Below, piece after piece: positions 48,940 to 60,469 of a stretch of DNA of 64,000 nucleotides. The stretch covers positions 34,765,501 through 34,829,500 of the forward strand of contig NC_081822.1 in the NCBI RefSeq assembly GCF_030704535.1, read 5' to 3'. The position numbers and the translations under genes were made by a program. Source of the stretch: Vitis vinifera (taxonomy: Eukaryota > Streptophyta > Magnoliopsida > Vitales > Vitaceae). The notes under the pieces are model-generated. The model saw only the letters and a program-made list of their open reading frames with translations, was not told the DNA's origin and did no database searches. Each line of letters begins with the position of its first letter. The first letter of the stretch is position 1.

Positions 48940-51205
48940 TCAAATACTACCAACACTAATTAAGTCCAAGCAATGCATGAACTTAACTGTAGGAACAAAC
49001 CTAGTTATCATATTTATAGGATTGTCCATTGTAGGGATTGTTTTCACTGCAATAGCACCCTGTGCAATCACATCCCTAATAAAATGCATTTTGACATCAA
49101 TTTGTTTGCTCATCTCATGCAACATCTGATTTTTAGTTCAATGTATGACACTTTAGTTATCACAATACAAAACAATCAACTCTTGTTGTAAACTTATATC
49201 GCTAGCCAAACCCTTAAGCAAAATAACTTCTTTCACTACATTTGAGGTCATCATGTATTTTGCTTCAATGGTTGACAAAGCAACTATAGATTACAAAGTT
49301 GTTTTCTAACTAATAACACTTCCATATAAAGTGAATATATAACCTATTAAAGATCTTCTTCTATCCAAATCTCCAACATAACCAACAATTTCCTTAGAGA
49401 TGACACTACTTTTATCAAATACTAAGCCAACATGTGATGTTCCTCTTAAATATCAAAGTATCCATTTCACTACTTGCCAATGGATATTTCCAAGGTGATC
49501 TATATATCTACTCACCATACTAGTTGCATGTGAAATGTATGGCCTAGTGCAAACCATGACATACATAATGCTCCCAACTACACTAGTATAAGGAACATGT
49601 TACATGTGTTCCCTCTCTTCTTCTATTTGTGGTGATAAAGCACTTGAAAGTTTGAAGTGAGTTGTTAATGGAGTACTCATTGGTTTTGACGCTTGCATTC
49701 CAAAGCATTCCAACACTTTCTCAATGTTCTTTTTCTGTGATAAGTACAATTTCCCTTCTTCTCGGTCGCTATATATCTTCATACCCAATATTTTCTTCAT
49801 AGCCCCAAGGTCTTTCATTTCAATATCTCCTTGAAGTTGAGTTTTCAACCTATTGATCTCAAACATATTTTTGCAGAAAATTAACATGTCATCAACATAT
49901 AACAATAAATAAATGAAAGAACCATCAAATAATTCCTTATGATAGACATAATTATCATACTTATTCCTATGGTAATCGTTATCAATCATAAAAGTATCAA
50001 ACCTTTTATACCATTGCCTAGGAGATTGCTTCAAACCATAAAAAGATTTCTTCAACAAACAAACATGGTATTCCTTTCCCAAAATAATGAATCCCTCTTA
50101 TTGATGCATATAAATAATCTGTTTTTCCAACTCACCATGTAGAAACACAATTTTGACACCAAGTTTCTCTAACTCTAAATCAAAATAAAGTAACCATAGA
50201 AAGTAACACCATGATTGAACTATGCTTCACAACTAAAGAAAATACTTCACCGAAGTCCACCCCCTCTTTTTGTGAGTAACCTTTTGCCACTAAGTGCGCT
50301 TTGAACCTAGCATCCTCTACTCCTGGAATTCTTTCCTTTCTTTTAAAGACCCATTTGCAACCAATAATCTTTTGATTTTTAGGTTTCTCAACTAGTTACC
50401 AAGTATGATTCTTTTAAAGAGATTCAATCTCCTTATTCATAGCAACAATCCATTGTGTAGATTCTTTATTAGTAATGGCTTCATGATAAGTGTGAGGTTC
50501 CTTATTTTCAATGCTCTCTGCCATACTTAGTGCACAAGCAACCAAATTTGCATAAGCATACATTTGTAGTGGTTTAATATGCTTCCCCATTCTATTTCTA
50601 GCCAAACAATATTGTTGCTCTTGTACGAGTGCATTTTCTTTATTATCAAGATGTTGCACTTCTTCCTCCTTTGGTTTTATTGAAATCGTTTTTTCTATAG
50701 TTTATGAAGCTTTAGGTACAAACTCCACCCTTTCTCTCACACTATAGTATTTTTCTATATGAAATTGCTCTTTCTTAGGACTCAACATTGAAAACTCATT
50801 AAAAGTCACATTCCTGTTAATAAGAAATTTAGAGAATTTTGAATTTGGGCACTATAACCTACACCCTTTTACTCCATCTGCATATCCTAAGAATATGCAC
50901 TTCCTTGTCCTTAGTTCCAACTTACCTTCATTCACATAAGCATAAGTAGGACAACAAAAAATTCTAAAATTAGTATAATTAAAAGGAGGACTAAACCATA
51001 CTTCTTCAAGAGTCTTACAATTAACAGGAATTAAAGGAGATCTATTAAGAAGATAACAAACTGAATTTACTACTTCAGCCCAAAATTCCTTTGACAACCC
51101 TGCATTCGAAAGCATGCACCGTACTTTCTCTAAAAGAATTTTATTCATTCGTTCTACAACACCATTTTGTTGTAGAGCATGTCTAACTATGTGATATGGA
51201 AAGTT
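48940..51205 (-). pseudogene. Truncated Copia retrotransposon (integrase end to RNase H)
   Basis: Minus-strand order: integrase end (QQNGVVERMNKILLEKVRCM, then AEVVNSVCYLLNRSPLIPVN) at 51180-50852; a diverged linker; RT start (AITNKESTQWIVAMNKEIES) at 50414-50490; RT core with KSFYGLKQSPRQWYKRFD and YVDDMLIFC at 50082-49600; RNase H with LSTIEAKYMMTSN near 49250; and the terminal KFMHCLDLISVGSI at about 48943-48985. Stops and frameshifts are frequent. Gag, protease, the front of integrase and both LTRs are absent. It abuts kinase sequence directly at its 3' end. Confidence 0.85.
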
Positions 51206-53510
51206 TTAACATAAGATTAACATTACTTTTTTAAAAGTTAGGGGCTAAATTGAAACACAAGTGAAAGTATAAAGATGATTTTTGTAATTTACCCTTAAAA
51301 TAAAATATATTTAAACTCAATAAATCTTTTTCACCTGTTTCTCCAAATGCATATTATCTTTTTTTCTTTGTTGTATGAAGAATGTGGAATTTAAAAATAT
51401 ATAGATTTTTAAGTAATGTTCAAACCAAACAAAGTGTTTAAAAGAAATAATGCTATGCAAGAAGTTTTTTGAGACCTCTATGCATATAATGTGTGGGAAG
51501 AGCAAGCTACAACCAAATAGTGAATCTTATGCATGGATCGAGGAAGAACATAGGGGGGAGAAAATCAGGAAAAGTGAAGAGAACAAGGAAAAGGGAACAA
51601 AAATGATAGAGAAAGAGAATTTATCTCAATTTTGTGCCCTCTTTTAAATAGAGAATAATAAAAAATTAAAAAGTATACAAAATTTTGCAGTATACTTTAT
51701 TTTCTTTATACTTTTCCTTATAAATTAAGTAAAGAATTTTATTTTTCTTTATTCCTTTTCCTTTCCCCACTATTTTCAAGAATGCCAAAAAAATTGTCTA
51801 AATAAATTTTGAACTAATCAATATTTAATAATAATAAAAAATACTAACAAGGACAGGTGAAATGAAATTAATAATAAATTAAAGATACTTAAATATGAAA
51901 AACATAGTACTTACATATAACATAATTATATTTTAAAACAATAGCTTAATTAGCTTATTGTGATCCAACAAATAAAAATAAAAATTTGTTTTTACCAATA
52001 TTTTCATAGTCAGATCGGACAATGAACTAGAAAGTTGTCAGTTCATGATCGGACTGGTGGTTAAACTATTGTCGAATTGATGACATCATAAATATGTAAT
52101 TTATATATTATTAAAATTATAAATAATCATATATATATATTAAAAATCAATAATATTTATTTTTTATCTTTGATATTATCAAATTAAATCATGTATAAAG
52201 TATAAATATACTAATATTTTAAATATTATTAAATACAATATGAATAGTATTTAAATGTAAATATATTGAAATTAAAGTAAAATTAAATTGTTTAATTTTA
52301 ACTAATTTTATAATTTTAAAAAACATTATATTATTTTATTTAATATTTTTTCGAAAGAATATGTTTGTTTGTTTGCCTTGCTCAACATAAAAATGCATGC
52401 AGCTTGGTGGTTCTTTGTGGCCTTTCTTGAGATTTAGGCCCTTGGTTCTCGAGTCCTGTGGGAGGATTTCCTTTTATTGAAATAAGGAGGAGACCCTTAT
52501 ATACATAAGTCCTCTATCATGGCACGTGGATTCAAGAATGGGCCTCCAAATGGCATAAAGGATTGGGCTTTAGAATTGGGCCCTTTAAAAGGGGGGTAGA
52601 AGGGGCGAATCAAGGTTGGGTTCAGTGGTGTTTTGAGTTAAAAACATAAGGGGCATAAAGGATTGGGCTTTTGAATTGGGCCCTTTAAAAGAGGGATAGA
52701 AGCTAGTAGAAAATAAGTTTTGAAAGAAAAATAATTTCAGAACACATTTTTCAAGAAGTTAGTAGAAGCTTCATTTCATATTTCAAAAATTTTATTTTAT
52801 TTGCAAAAGCAGACTAAATGGTACCCTTCTTATTTATTTTAAGGGGTAATCTATCAGCTTAAAGGATGTTTAAGAACCATTTTTAAAATAATTTAATTTA
52901 TATTCTTTGGAGATAATATAATTTTGTAACTCAAAATTATATCACCTTTGACAAATTGTTGTTGAAAATAGTTTTTTTTTTTTTTATAATTTCTTCTAGA
53001 AAATTAAAGGATATGTTTATGAAATGATTAAAGTATTTTCAAGTGTTTTTTTATAAAGTATTTTGAAAAATAATTAAAAGTAAAAAGAATATTTAAAAAA
53101 AATCATATTATATATAAGTATATAATACTTTTAGGAAAAACTATTAAAAAAAGTTATTTTTATATGTAAATTTTTAATTTGAATTTTGTTTCTGAAAATA
53201 GGTGGGAATAGTTTTTGAGAATTTTTCTCAAAAACTATTTTCTAAATCCATGCAAACAAACACTAACTTTTTCTTACGAGGAGGCCAAAGGAAACTATCT
53301 ATTTTCCCCGGTGGTTCAGAGTTTTTATTAAGCATCCACAATACAATTGGCTTGTTCATGGGTCCCTACTCCCTTCACCATGATTGTTGGATCCATGATA
53401 CTATTAATGTCATAGTTTTTTAACCAGCCTTCACCACAATCCTGCAAAGTTTCAATTTTGGACACATACAGGGTTGCTTTTGCTTTTGCATTAATAAAAC
53501 CCTCTTATAT
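51206..53510. other. Intergenic DNA with a 100-bp tandem duplication
   Basis: At 52552-52600 and 52653-52700 the phrase GGCATAAAGGATTGGGCTTT, then GAATTGGGCCCTTTAAAAG, is repeated. 52865-53270 has MITE-like ends (GATGTTTAAGAACCATTTTT; AAAACTATTTTCTAAATCCA) that I cannot close. No gene seen. Confidence 0.45.
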
Positions 53511-53517
53511 GACAAAG

Positions 53518-53756
53518 AGTGCATTTGATAGAATTTTTACTCAGAGTAGTTTTAATGGAAATACTTTCTCCATAAGTATTATTAGAAAAATCATTTATAA
53601 AATATTTCTTTGAAAAATACTACAGCTAATTTTTTTAATACTATACGTAATTTTAATATTTTTAAAAGTGTTTTTAAAATTTTTTCAAATACTTAATTTT
53701 TTTTTAAAAGTACTTTTTAGACTAAAAGCCTAAAATTATACTGTCAAACGGGCTCT
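53518..53756. mobile_element. Small MITE (about 240 bp)
   Basis: The left end AGTGCATTTGATAGAATTTT and the reversed right end AGAGCCCGTTTGACAGTATA form an imperfect inverted pair around an AT-rich core. Confidence 0.5.
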
Positions 53757-53841
53757 AAATAATTTTGTTCATGTCATCAAAATTTATATTCATTTTCATG
53801 CACAAATACAACATATAATCATGTGACTAATAGACATTATG

Positions 53842-54170
53842 GCTATGTCTGGTTTTCGAAAAATTTGAGGGAAATTGTGAGGGAAGAGAAAATAGAGAGA
53901 AAAAGTGGAAGGAAAAAAAAAAGTGAAGAAAAATAAAATAAGTTTAAACTTAATAAATTATTTTCATATGTTTCTTCAAACTCATTTTATTTATTTATCT
54001 CTATTATATAAAGATTAAATAATTTTAAAATATATAAAGTTTTGATAAATTTTAATTATATTTTATTTTCTTTTATATTTTCTATAGTGAAACCAAATTT
54101 GAAAAACTATTTTTCTTAGTATTTTTTTTTCCTTAATATTTTCCGCAAACCAAAAATAATCTATGTGCAC
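53842..54170. mobile_element. MITE family C, copy 1
   Basis: Left end GGCTATGTCTGGTTTTCGAA; right end, reversed, ATTATTTTTGGTTTGCGGAA. The core includes TTAATAAATTATTTTCATAT and TATTTTCTTTTATATTTTC. Confidence 0.6.
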
Positions 54171-54285
54171 TTGGGTTAGACGTTGTCTTTATTAGATGTT
54201 TCTATACACACTTACTTTTATCTTGTTTATAATTTATAAAATCCAAAACGAAGTCTAGATTTGTTTTATACATAGAGAGGCTATG

Positions 54286-54588
54286 TTTGGTTTTCCAAAA
54301 ATTTCGGGTGAAAATATAAAGAAAATAAAATAAAGATGAAAAGCATAAAAAAAGAAAAAAATACGAAGAAAAAAAAATTAAATCAATAAACTACATTTAT
54401 GTGTTGCTTCAAATTTATTCTAATTAGTTTTTCACCTTTATGTAGAGATTAACCAACATAAAATCACATAAATTTATAATTAATTTTAATTATGTTTGAT
54501 TTTTCGTATTTTTTATAATTAAATCAAATATAAGAAAATTTTCTTTTCTTTCCTTGGTAGTTTTCAACAACCAAACATACCTGATAAA
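54286..54588. mobile_element. MITE family C, copy 2
   Basis: Left end GGCTATGTTTGGTTTTCC; right end, reversed, GGTATGTTTGGTTGTTGAA. Same internal order as copy 1, in the same orientation. Confidence 0.65.
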
Positions 54589-54636
54589 TAAAAAGATGTA
54601 AATTACTGTGAACTGGTGAAAAGGAAATCAAGGGAC

Positions 54637-54835
54637 AAACTTTTGAATTCTCCTAACTTCTTTTGCAGCATTCACTATGGTTGGTCTCTCGTTCATATCT
54701 TTCATACTACATCTCATAGCAAGGTCAAATATGGCTTAAAATTGTAGCTCTTCATGTATCCCTCTTGGCTGAGCTAGAATTATCGGATCCACAATGCCAT
54801 TGATGTCGTAGGTTTTACAAAGCTTCAAATATAAA
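54637..54835 (-). pseudogene. Second ZRK-type 3' fragment
   Basis: The minus strand reads YDINGIVDPIILAQPRGIHE, then LQF, a stop, AIFDLAMRCS, MNERPTIVNAAKEVRRIQKF and a stop. It is the tail of a diverged paralogue of the kinase at 54982, with an internal stop and no upstream part. It lies directly downstream of that gene in the same orientation, so it is a tandem-duplicate remnant. Confidence 0.75.
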
Positions 54836-54900
54836 ATATAAAAAATAAAAACTTCAATGTTTAATCACTTATCATGACTCATGACTCATTATATATTTAA

Positions 54901-55017
54901 AGTGCGTTTGGTAATAACTTTAAAAAATATTTTTAATTTTTTTAATACTTAAAATTTTTTATTTTTTAAGTATTAAAAATATTAAAAACACTTTTCAAAA
55001 TCATTATTAAACACACT
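54901..55017. mobile_element. 117-bp hairpin-like MITE at the 3' end of the ZRK gene
   Basis: The left end AGTGCGTTTGGTAATAACTTT pairs with the reversed right end AGTGTGTTTAATAATGATTTT, and the inverted match extends over most of the element. The paralogous flank at 48700-48725 lacks it (ATACTTAATTTGTTGCAAAAG). No clear target duplication is seen. Confidence 0.75.
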
Positions 55018-56046
55018 CTTTGCAAAAGAAAGTTTATATGGCAAACTGTACCGTTGAATTCGTCTAATTTCTTTTGCAGCATCCACTATTGTTGGCCTAT
55101 CTTCTGCAAATTCCTCAGTGCATTTGAGAGCAAGTTGGCATACTGCTTCGAATTGCTGCTGCTCAAGGACTCCCCCTCCCTCAACTAGACTACTTGGATC
55201 CAAGATGTCATGAATGCCATAAGTTTCTATGTGATCTTCACCATGTTTCCTCATACTAACTCCCTTCCTCTTCGCAAGAAAGGAAGCCCTTCGCCTAGTT
55301 AGAAGTTCCAATATAAGTGTACCAAAACTAAAAACATCAGTCTTTTCTGTGTACTCCCAAGAAAAAAGCTCAGGTGCCAAGTACCCCAGAGTCCCACGTG
55401 GAACATCTTTCACACGCGTTTCACCTTCTGGAAGGGCAATAGAAAGTTCGAAATTGGATAGTTTGGGAGTAGAACCATTGTCCAAAAAGAAATGATGAGG
55501 TTTTATATCCCTATGAATGATGGGCCTAGGAAAAGCAGTATGAAGATATGCAATTACACTAGCAATCTCGTATGCAATCTTAAGCCTACCCTTCAATGGG
55601 AAAGGCTCATTGCAGTCAAATATTTTCTCTGCAAGGGGTTCACAAGATGAGAATTCATAAACCAGAATAGGTACTCGTGTCTCTAAGCAACATCCCAGTA
55701 GCTTCAAGGCATTCTTGTGGCTGCTCATTTGTGTTGCAACAGCAATTTCATTTGTGACAATTTGAGGATTTTCTGCAAAACTACTGCGAAAAATTTTCCT
55801 AATACAAATGACTCGACCTTCCAGAGAACCTTTGTACCATTTGTAAAAACTGCTCACATCATCATTGAAGATTAAATTTCCATTGAAATTGTCTGTTGCT
55901 CTTTGAATTTCTTGGATAGAGAAGTTATGAATTGGATTGGAATACCTCCCACCAAAATAGGAAATTCGCTTCTCTAATAATAGGCTTCCATTCTTCAACA
56001 TGCATTCCTCTCTCTCCTTCTTTTCTTCCTTTTTCCCTTTACCCAT
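54982..56046 (-). CDS. ZED1-related (ZRK-type) receptor-like cytoplasmic pseudokinase, 354 aa
   Basis: The start ATG is at 56046. The opening KGKKEEKKEREECMLKNGSL and the segment ISYFGGRYSNPIHNFSIQEI are typical of ZRKs (RLCK XII-2). It has no signal peptide or membrane helix. Kinase-like domain about 55-335: no glycine loop (NGNLIFNDDVSSFYKW); the VAIK lysine position is Arg83; HRD is present at 178-180; DFG is replaced by NFE at 198-200; APE at 224-226. It is therefore probably catalytically dead. Known ZRKs act as adaptors for the NLR ZAR1 and sense effector-modified kinases; that role here is inference. A wall-associated-kinase-like gene is the alternative. The last eleven residues (SVFNNDFEKCF) and the stop come from a MITE. 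Two 3' fragments of paralogues lie nearby. Confidence 0.88.
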   Translation of the reverse strand: MGKGKKEEKKEREECMLKNGSLLLEKRISYFGGRYSNPIHNFSIQEIQRATDNFNGNLIFNDDVSSFYKWYKGSLEGRVICIRKIFRSSFAENPQIVTNEIAVATQMSSHKNALKLLGCCLETRVPILVYEFSSCEPLAEKIFDCNEPFPLKGRLKIAYEIASVIAYLHTAFPRPIIHRDIKPHHFFLDNGSTPKLSNFELSIALPEGETRVKDVPRGTLGYLAPELFSWEYTEKTDVFSFGTLILELLTRRRASFLAKRKGVSMRKHGEDHIETYGIHDILDPSSLVEGGGVLEQQQFEAVCQLALKCTEEFAEDRPTIVDAAKEIRRIQRYSLPYKLSFAKSVFNNDFEKCF

Positions 56047-56074
56047 TCTCAATATTGATTCTCGTTCTTCTTAT

Positions 56075-56378
56075 CTGTCCACAAACATTAACCCAATAAT
56101 CAACTAACTGTCACCAAGGGAGTTTCCCCTTGAATATGACATTGAAACAGCTAGACTATGACTCTGGACTGACTCCCCTTCTTGATCATCAGAAATTTCC
56201 AAAGTGAAAGGAACATAGGAAATTCAAATCAAGGGAAAAGGAGAGAGGATTCCTAGAAGAAGAAGGAAAATCAGGCAAAAGGATCCAACAAAAAGAAATC
56301 AAACCAAAACAATTAACTGATGAAAGAAACTTCGTACACATCTAAGCTAGTTGGGAATTTCTCTGTGAAGACACATAC
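56075..56378 (-). other. 5' UTR intron of the ZRK gene
   Basis: Minus-strand donor CTGAAAGGTATGTG (GT at 56378-56377) and acceptor TTTGTGGACAG (ending 56075), 29 bp before the ATG. Inferred from the splice words only. Confidence 0.45.
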
Positions 56379-56454
56379 CTTTCAGGTGAGGCTGAGGTTG
56401 AAGCGACCAGAACAAATCACTGCTATAGATTTGTGAGATGATCCTGAGCACAGA

Positions 56455-56566
56455 ACATTTGTTGATGTATATAGATACTTGTGAGATTCAAATTAAAGAG
56501 ATCCTATAAAAACTCGGTGGTCTAGATTTATGGAATTCGTTGGGTTGACTCAAGGGCTAATATTTA
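56455..56566 (-). promoter_or_regulatory. Proximal promoter of the ZRK gene, cut by the MULE
   Basis: On the minus strand the TATA-type word GTATCTATATACATC lies at about 56465-56479, followed downstream by a CA-rich leader. Only about 90 bp remain between this TATA and the MULE border, so native upstream promoter now lies beyond 62741. Confidence 0.5.
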
Positions 56567-56690
56567 GGGAAAACTGATCAAAAGGGACCAAAAACCCTCA
56601 ATATTGTAAAACTAACCCCCCACTTTTAATAGCCTCCAAAATGACCCGATCTGGACAAAAATACCCCTCAGCTACATCAACTCCTTTTTC
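56567..56690 (+). repeat. Left terminal inverted repeat of the MULE
   Basis: Pairs with 62605-62732, both more than 100 bp. See the element entry for the ends. Confidence 0.85.
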
Positions 56691-56855
56691 CCTTCCATTC
56701 TAATTTTATTTCCCTCCATTCACTTTTTTTTTTTTTATTTCTTCCACTTTCTCCTTTTTTTCATTTTCTCCTTTTTTTCATTTTCTCCTATTATTCCGTT
56801 TCTCTCTTTTCAGTGCATTTCTTCAAGTCTCACACAGTTTCTCTTCAGATTTCTT

Positions 56856-56877
56856 CAACTTAAAGCGCTTTAAGTTG
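56856..56877. other. Perfect 22-bp palindrome in the MULE left arm
   Basis: The inner 20 bases read AACTTAAAGCGCTTTAAGTT, bounded by C and G, so both halves are exact inverse copies. The AACTT/AAGTT ends resemble the repeated motif of the right arm. Confidence 0.8.
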
Positions 56878-57261
56878 TGGTTGGATAAACAGTGTACGTT
56901 TATTTTTATTTTTCCATATTTTTTTCTTTCATGTTTTATTTATTGAATATTTTCAAACATTTAATGAGATGTAGTAAATATTTAAATAAGTTTGAAATTG
57001 TTATAATTTTTTTAATATCATTTACAGCCATGAAAAAAGGGATTAAAAGAAGGAAACCATCAGCTTAAAAAGTGTAGTGTGGAGAAACATTGTCTATATG
57101 AAAAAATCAAATGATGGTAAGTAATAAAACTTGTGGAATTTTATGATGGTTTTGGTATTGTTTGCATATTTGTTCTTTATATAGATGTAAATATGTGTGA
57201 ATAGGGTTTTGATATAATATATAAAGTTATCTTTTTTAGTTATATATCAAAACCTTACGGA

Positions 57262-57312
57262 TATTAAGTTGAACTTGACGCGTGTTAAGTTAAACTTGAC
57301 GTAAGTTAAGAT
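57262..57312 (+). repeat. Subterminal motif pair, MULE left arm
   Basis: GAACTTGACGCGTGTTAAGT and AAACTTGACGTAAGTTAAG lie back to back, each an imperfect palindrome of the form AACTTGACNNNNGTTAAGTT. Confidence 0.7.
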
Positions 57313-57763
57313 TGTATATAGTTATTTTATAGTAACATTATATTATTGTTATTTTATTTAATTATACTCAATTTGAGTTGAATCATTTGCAAATTACCCT
57401 TGACATTAAATGAATTATAACATAACCAATCTTTTAGTAAATAAATATATTTTTATTGTTTAAAATAGTTTAGAGTTACAATGTTTGAATTTATTTAATA
57501 ACTATATACATTGTATTTCTTTAGCATTATTGGTATTATTTGAGGTAGCAAAGATGATTAATAATGTTATTTATTTGTTGTTTATTAAAAAAATAAATAT
57601 GTGTAATGAAATAATATGTATTTAATAATGAATGAGTTTTTTAAAATTAATACCTACTTATTGGTGCTAATGCTATGATGTAACTAAAAAATATTCTAAT
57701 ATTGTTTGTTGATGCCACTAATTGAATTATTTTGTTATTTTAGTGGTTGATGAAGTAGGAATA

Positions 57764-60199
57764 ATGCTTTTATATGAAGGAGAATGGGTACGAGATGGAA
57801 ATGTTTTCTATTTCAAAGGAAGTAAAGGTAAAGGCATTGAGATCCCGAAAACTATATCATATAAAGAGTTATTAGGGGTTGTCCATCATATTCTGAAGCT
57901 AGATCCAACAAATTGTTTTCTTTCAATGAAGTATGTATTCAATGCCAACATACCCACAAGTCTTATACAACTAACTGATAATGGGGATGTGAAATTCTTT
58001 ATTGGTTTAAATTGTACAAATGGTAAGCTGTCTATTCCATTGTGCATCATAGTTGAAAAGAGAATTGATAATCACAATCAGAAATCAATTTGCAATTTTT
58101 ATTTTGAATGTCATATGCCTTCTGAGATTGATAAAGAATTGAATGGAGACTCAATGTTGATGCAAAAAAGTAGACACATTCATTGTGATTTAGTTGAAAC
58201 TCTTACTGTTGATGGTGAAAATGGACCAAGATTTCCAAATGAGTCACTTGAAGGGTATAAAGTTCATGATTGGAACATGAATGAGACTGCAATTAATGAG
58301 GAGGATTATAGGATGAATACTAACCCTACTAGTGATAAGCAAGTGACCCAAATTGGCTCATTTAGAACTAGTTCAACTCAGAGTGCAGAAATCTTGACCA
58401 TGATTGATACAAATGATGGTTTCATACATGACAATCCCACTATAATCGAAGATGTAACAAATGAAAGACAAAACATGATGCAACAACCTATAGTTAGTGG
58501 AATTAGTGATGACCATCTAGAAGAGCACCAAATATACTCAAATAAGAAAGAATTATAAAGGAAGTTGTATATGATGGCTCTGAAAAGGAAGTTTGAGTTC
58601 AAAATAACTAAATCCACTACTAAGTTATTGCTTGTTGAATGTTTTGATAAAGAATGCAAGTGGCGAGTTCGTGCTACCAAGTTGGGGATTTCCAATATGT
58701 TTCAAATAATGAAATTCTATTCAACACACACTTGTCGGTTAGGTATGATGTCTCGTGACAATCGACATGCAAGTAGTTGGTTGATTGGTGAGAGTATAAA
58801 AGAAACATATCAAGGGGTTGGTTGTGAATTTTGACCAAAAGACATTGTAGCAGACATTCAAAAGCAGTATGGTGTTCAAATCAGTTATGATAAGGCGTGG
58901 AGAGCCAAAGAACTTGCTCTAGGTTCTATTAGGGGATCACCTGAGGAGTCTTATAACACTTTATCATCCTATTGCTATGTTTTAGAGCAAAAAAATCTTG
59001 GTACCATTACTGATATAGTTACTGATTGTGATAATCAATTCAAATACTTTTTTATGTCGATTGGTGCATCTCTTGTTGGGTTTCACACATCAATAAGGCT
59101 TGTGATTGCAGTTGATGGGACATTTTTGAAAGCAAAGTACTTAGGGACTTTATTTATTGCAGCGTGTAAAGATGGCAACAATCAGATATACCCTTCAGCC
59201 TTTGGGATTGCTGATTCAGAAAATGATGCCTCATGGGAGTGGTTTTTACAAAAATTGCATGATGCACTTGGACACATTGATGATTTGTTTGTGATATCAG
59301 ATCGACATGGTAGCATTGAAAAAGCATTACATAAAGTATTTCCCCATGCGAGGCATGGTGTCTGCACTTATCACGTTGGACAAAATTTGAAGACAAAGTT
59401 CAAGAATCCTGCAATTCATAAGTTGTTCCATGATGCTGCCCATGCTTATCATGTTTCAGAGTTTAATTTTATATTTGGGCAACTAGAGATGATTGACCCA
59501 AGAGTAGCAAGATATTTGATGGATATAGGTGTTGATCGATGGGCACGTTCATATTCTACCGAAAAAAGATATAATATCATGACGACATGGATCGTTGAAA
59601 GCCTTAATGTTGTGTTGAAAAATGCTAGAGATCTTCCAGTTTTGCAATTGGTTGAAGAATTGAGAAACTTACTTCAAAAATGGTTTGTGACTCGTCAACA
59701 ACAAGCAATGTCAATGTCAACTAAACTTACCATGTGGGCTGATGGAGAACTTCATTCGAGGTATAATATGTCAGCAACATATCTAGTGGAACCTATCAAC
59801 TCCAAGGAGTGTAATGTTAACTATGCTGGCATTAGTGCTCAAGTGAATTTAGACACTCGTTCATGCACATGTCGACAATTTGATCTTGATCATATTCCAT
59901 GTGCACATGCTATTGTTGCTTGTAGATTTTACAACATTTCATGTTACACTTTGTGCTCCAAGTATTTTACTACTAAAGCATTGTTATCTTCATATTCAGA
60001 GTGTATTTATCCAACTGGAAATGAAATAGATTGGGTAGTACCTAATCATATTCATGACAAAGTTGTGTTACCACCTAAAACGAGACGTCCAATAGGAAGA
60101 CCAAGGAAAGTAAGAATTTCTTCTGGTGGAGAGGGCAAGCACACATCTCGTTGTAGTCAATGTGGTCAATATGGGCATAATCGGAAAACATGCAAATGA
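57764..60199 (+). pseudogene. MuDR-type MULE transposase, two in-frame stops
   Basis: One continuous frame of 812 codons is closed only by TAA at 58556-58558 and TGA at 58832-58834. The N-terminal part (from ATG 57764) is the MuDR N-terminal region. 58565-58834 is the plant-type zinc-binding DNA-binding block (ECKWRVRATKLG, STHTCRL). The rest is the MULE catalytic domain (DDE candidates AVDGTF, VISDRH, IVESLN), at residues 21, 83 and 182 counted from the ATG at 59054. A SWIM finger (CTCRQFDLDHIPCAHAIVAC) and a CCHC knuckle (CSQCGQYGHNRKTC) follow. All catalytic residues and fingers remain. A start in an upstream exon is possible, since an acceptor-like TTATTTTAG ends at 57733. It cannot make a full protein unless stops are bypassed. 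Confidence 0.9.
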
Positions 60200-60469
60200 C
60201 CAATCCCTTGATATCATGATAGCTTTGGCACTCTATGAACTTACATGGAATGAAAATTGTAATAGTGAGCTTTTTTGTTTTTTTGGTACCCATGTGAACG
60301 GAAATGTAAGTTACTTTTTTTGTATAAAGTGATAGGATAAGCACATAGATGAATATTGTAATAATGATCCCCTTTTTTTGCATACCCATAGAAATGGAGA
60401 TATTTGTTACTTTTATACATATATGTTATGATGAGTTATGTATAAAGTATGAATGAAAATTACATTTTT

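Noticed and set aside
54897..54983. Native C-terminal end of the ZRK protein at 54982
   Set aside because: The stop and the residues before it lie in a MITE that is absent from the paralogous flank at 48700-48725, so the end is acquired.
55990..56052. ZRK start codon at 56052
   Set aside because: The codon there is TTG; the first ATG in frame is at 56046, matching the usual KGKK-type opening.
57722..57763. Transposase start at 57722
   Set aside because: That codon is TTG and the stretch looks like the end of an intron (acceptor at 57733); the first in-frame ATG is 57764.
60075..60389. 104-codon minus frame overlapping the transposase 3' end
   Set aside because: It is the antisense shadow of the SWIM/CCHC end and flank, without its own motif.
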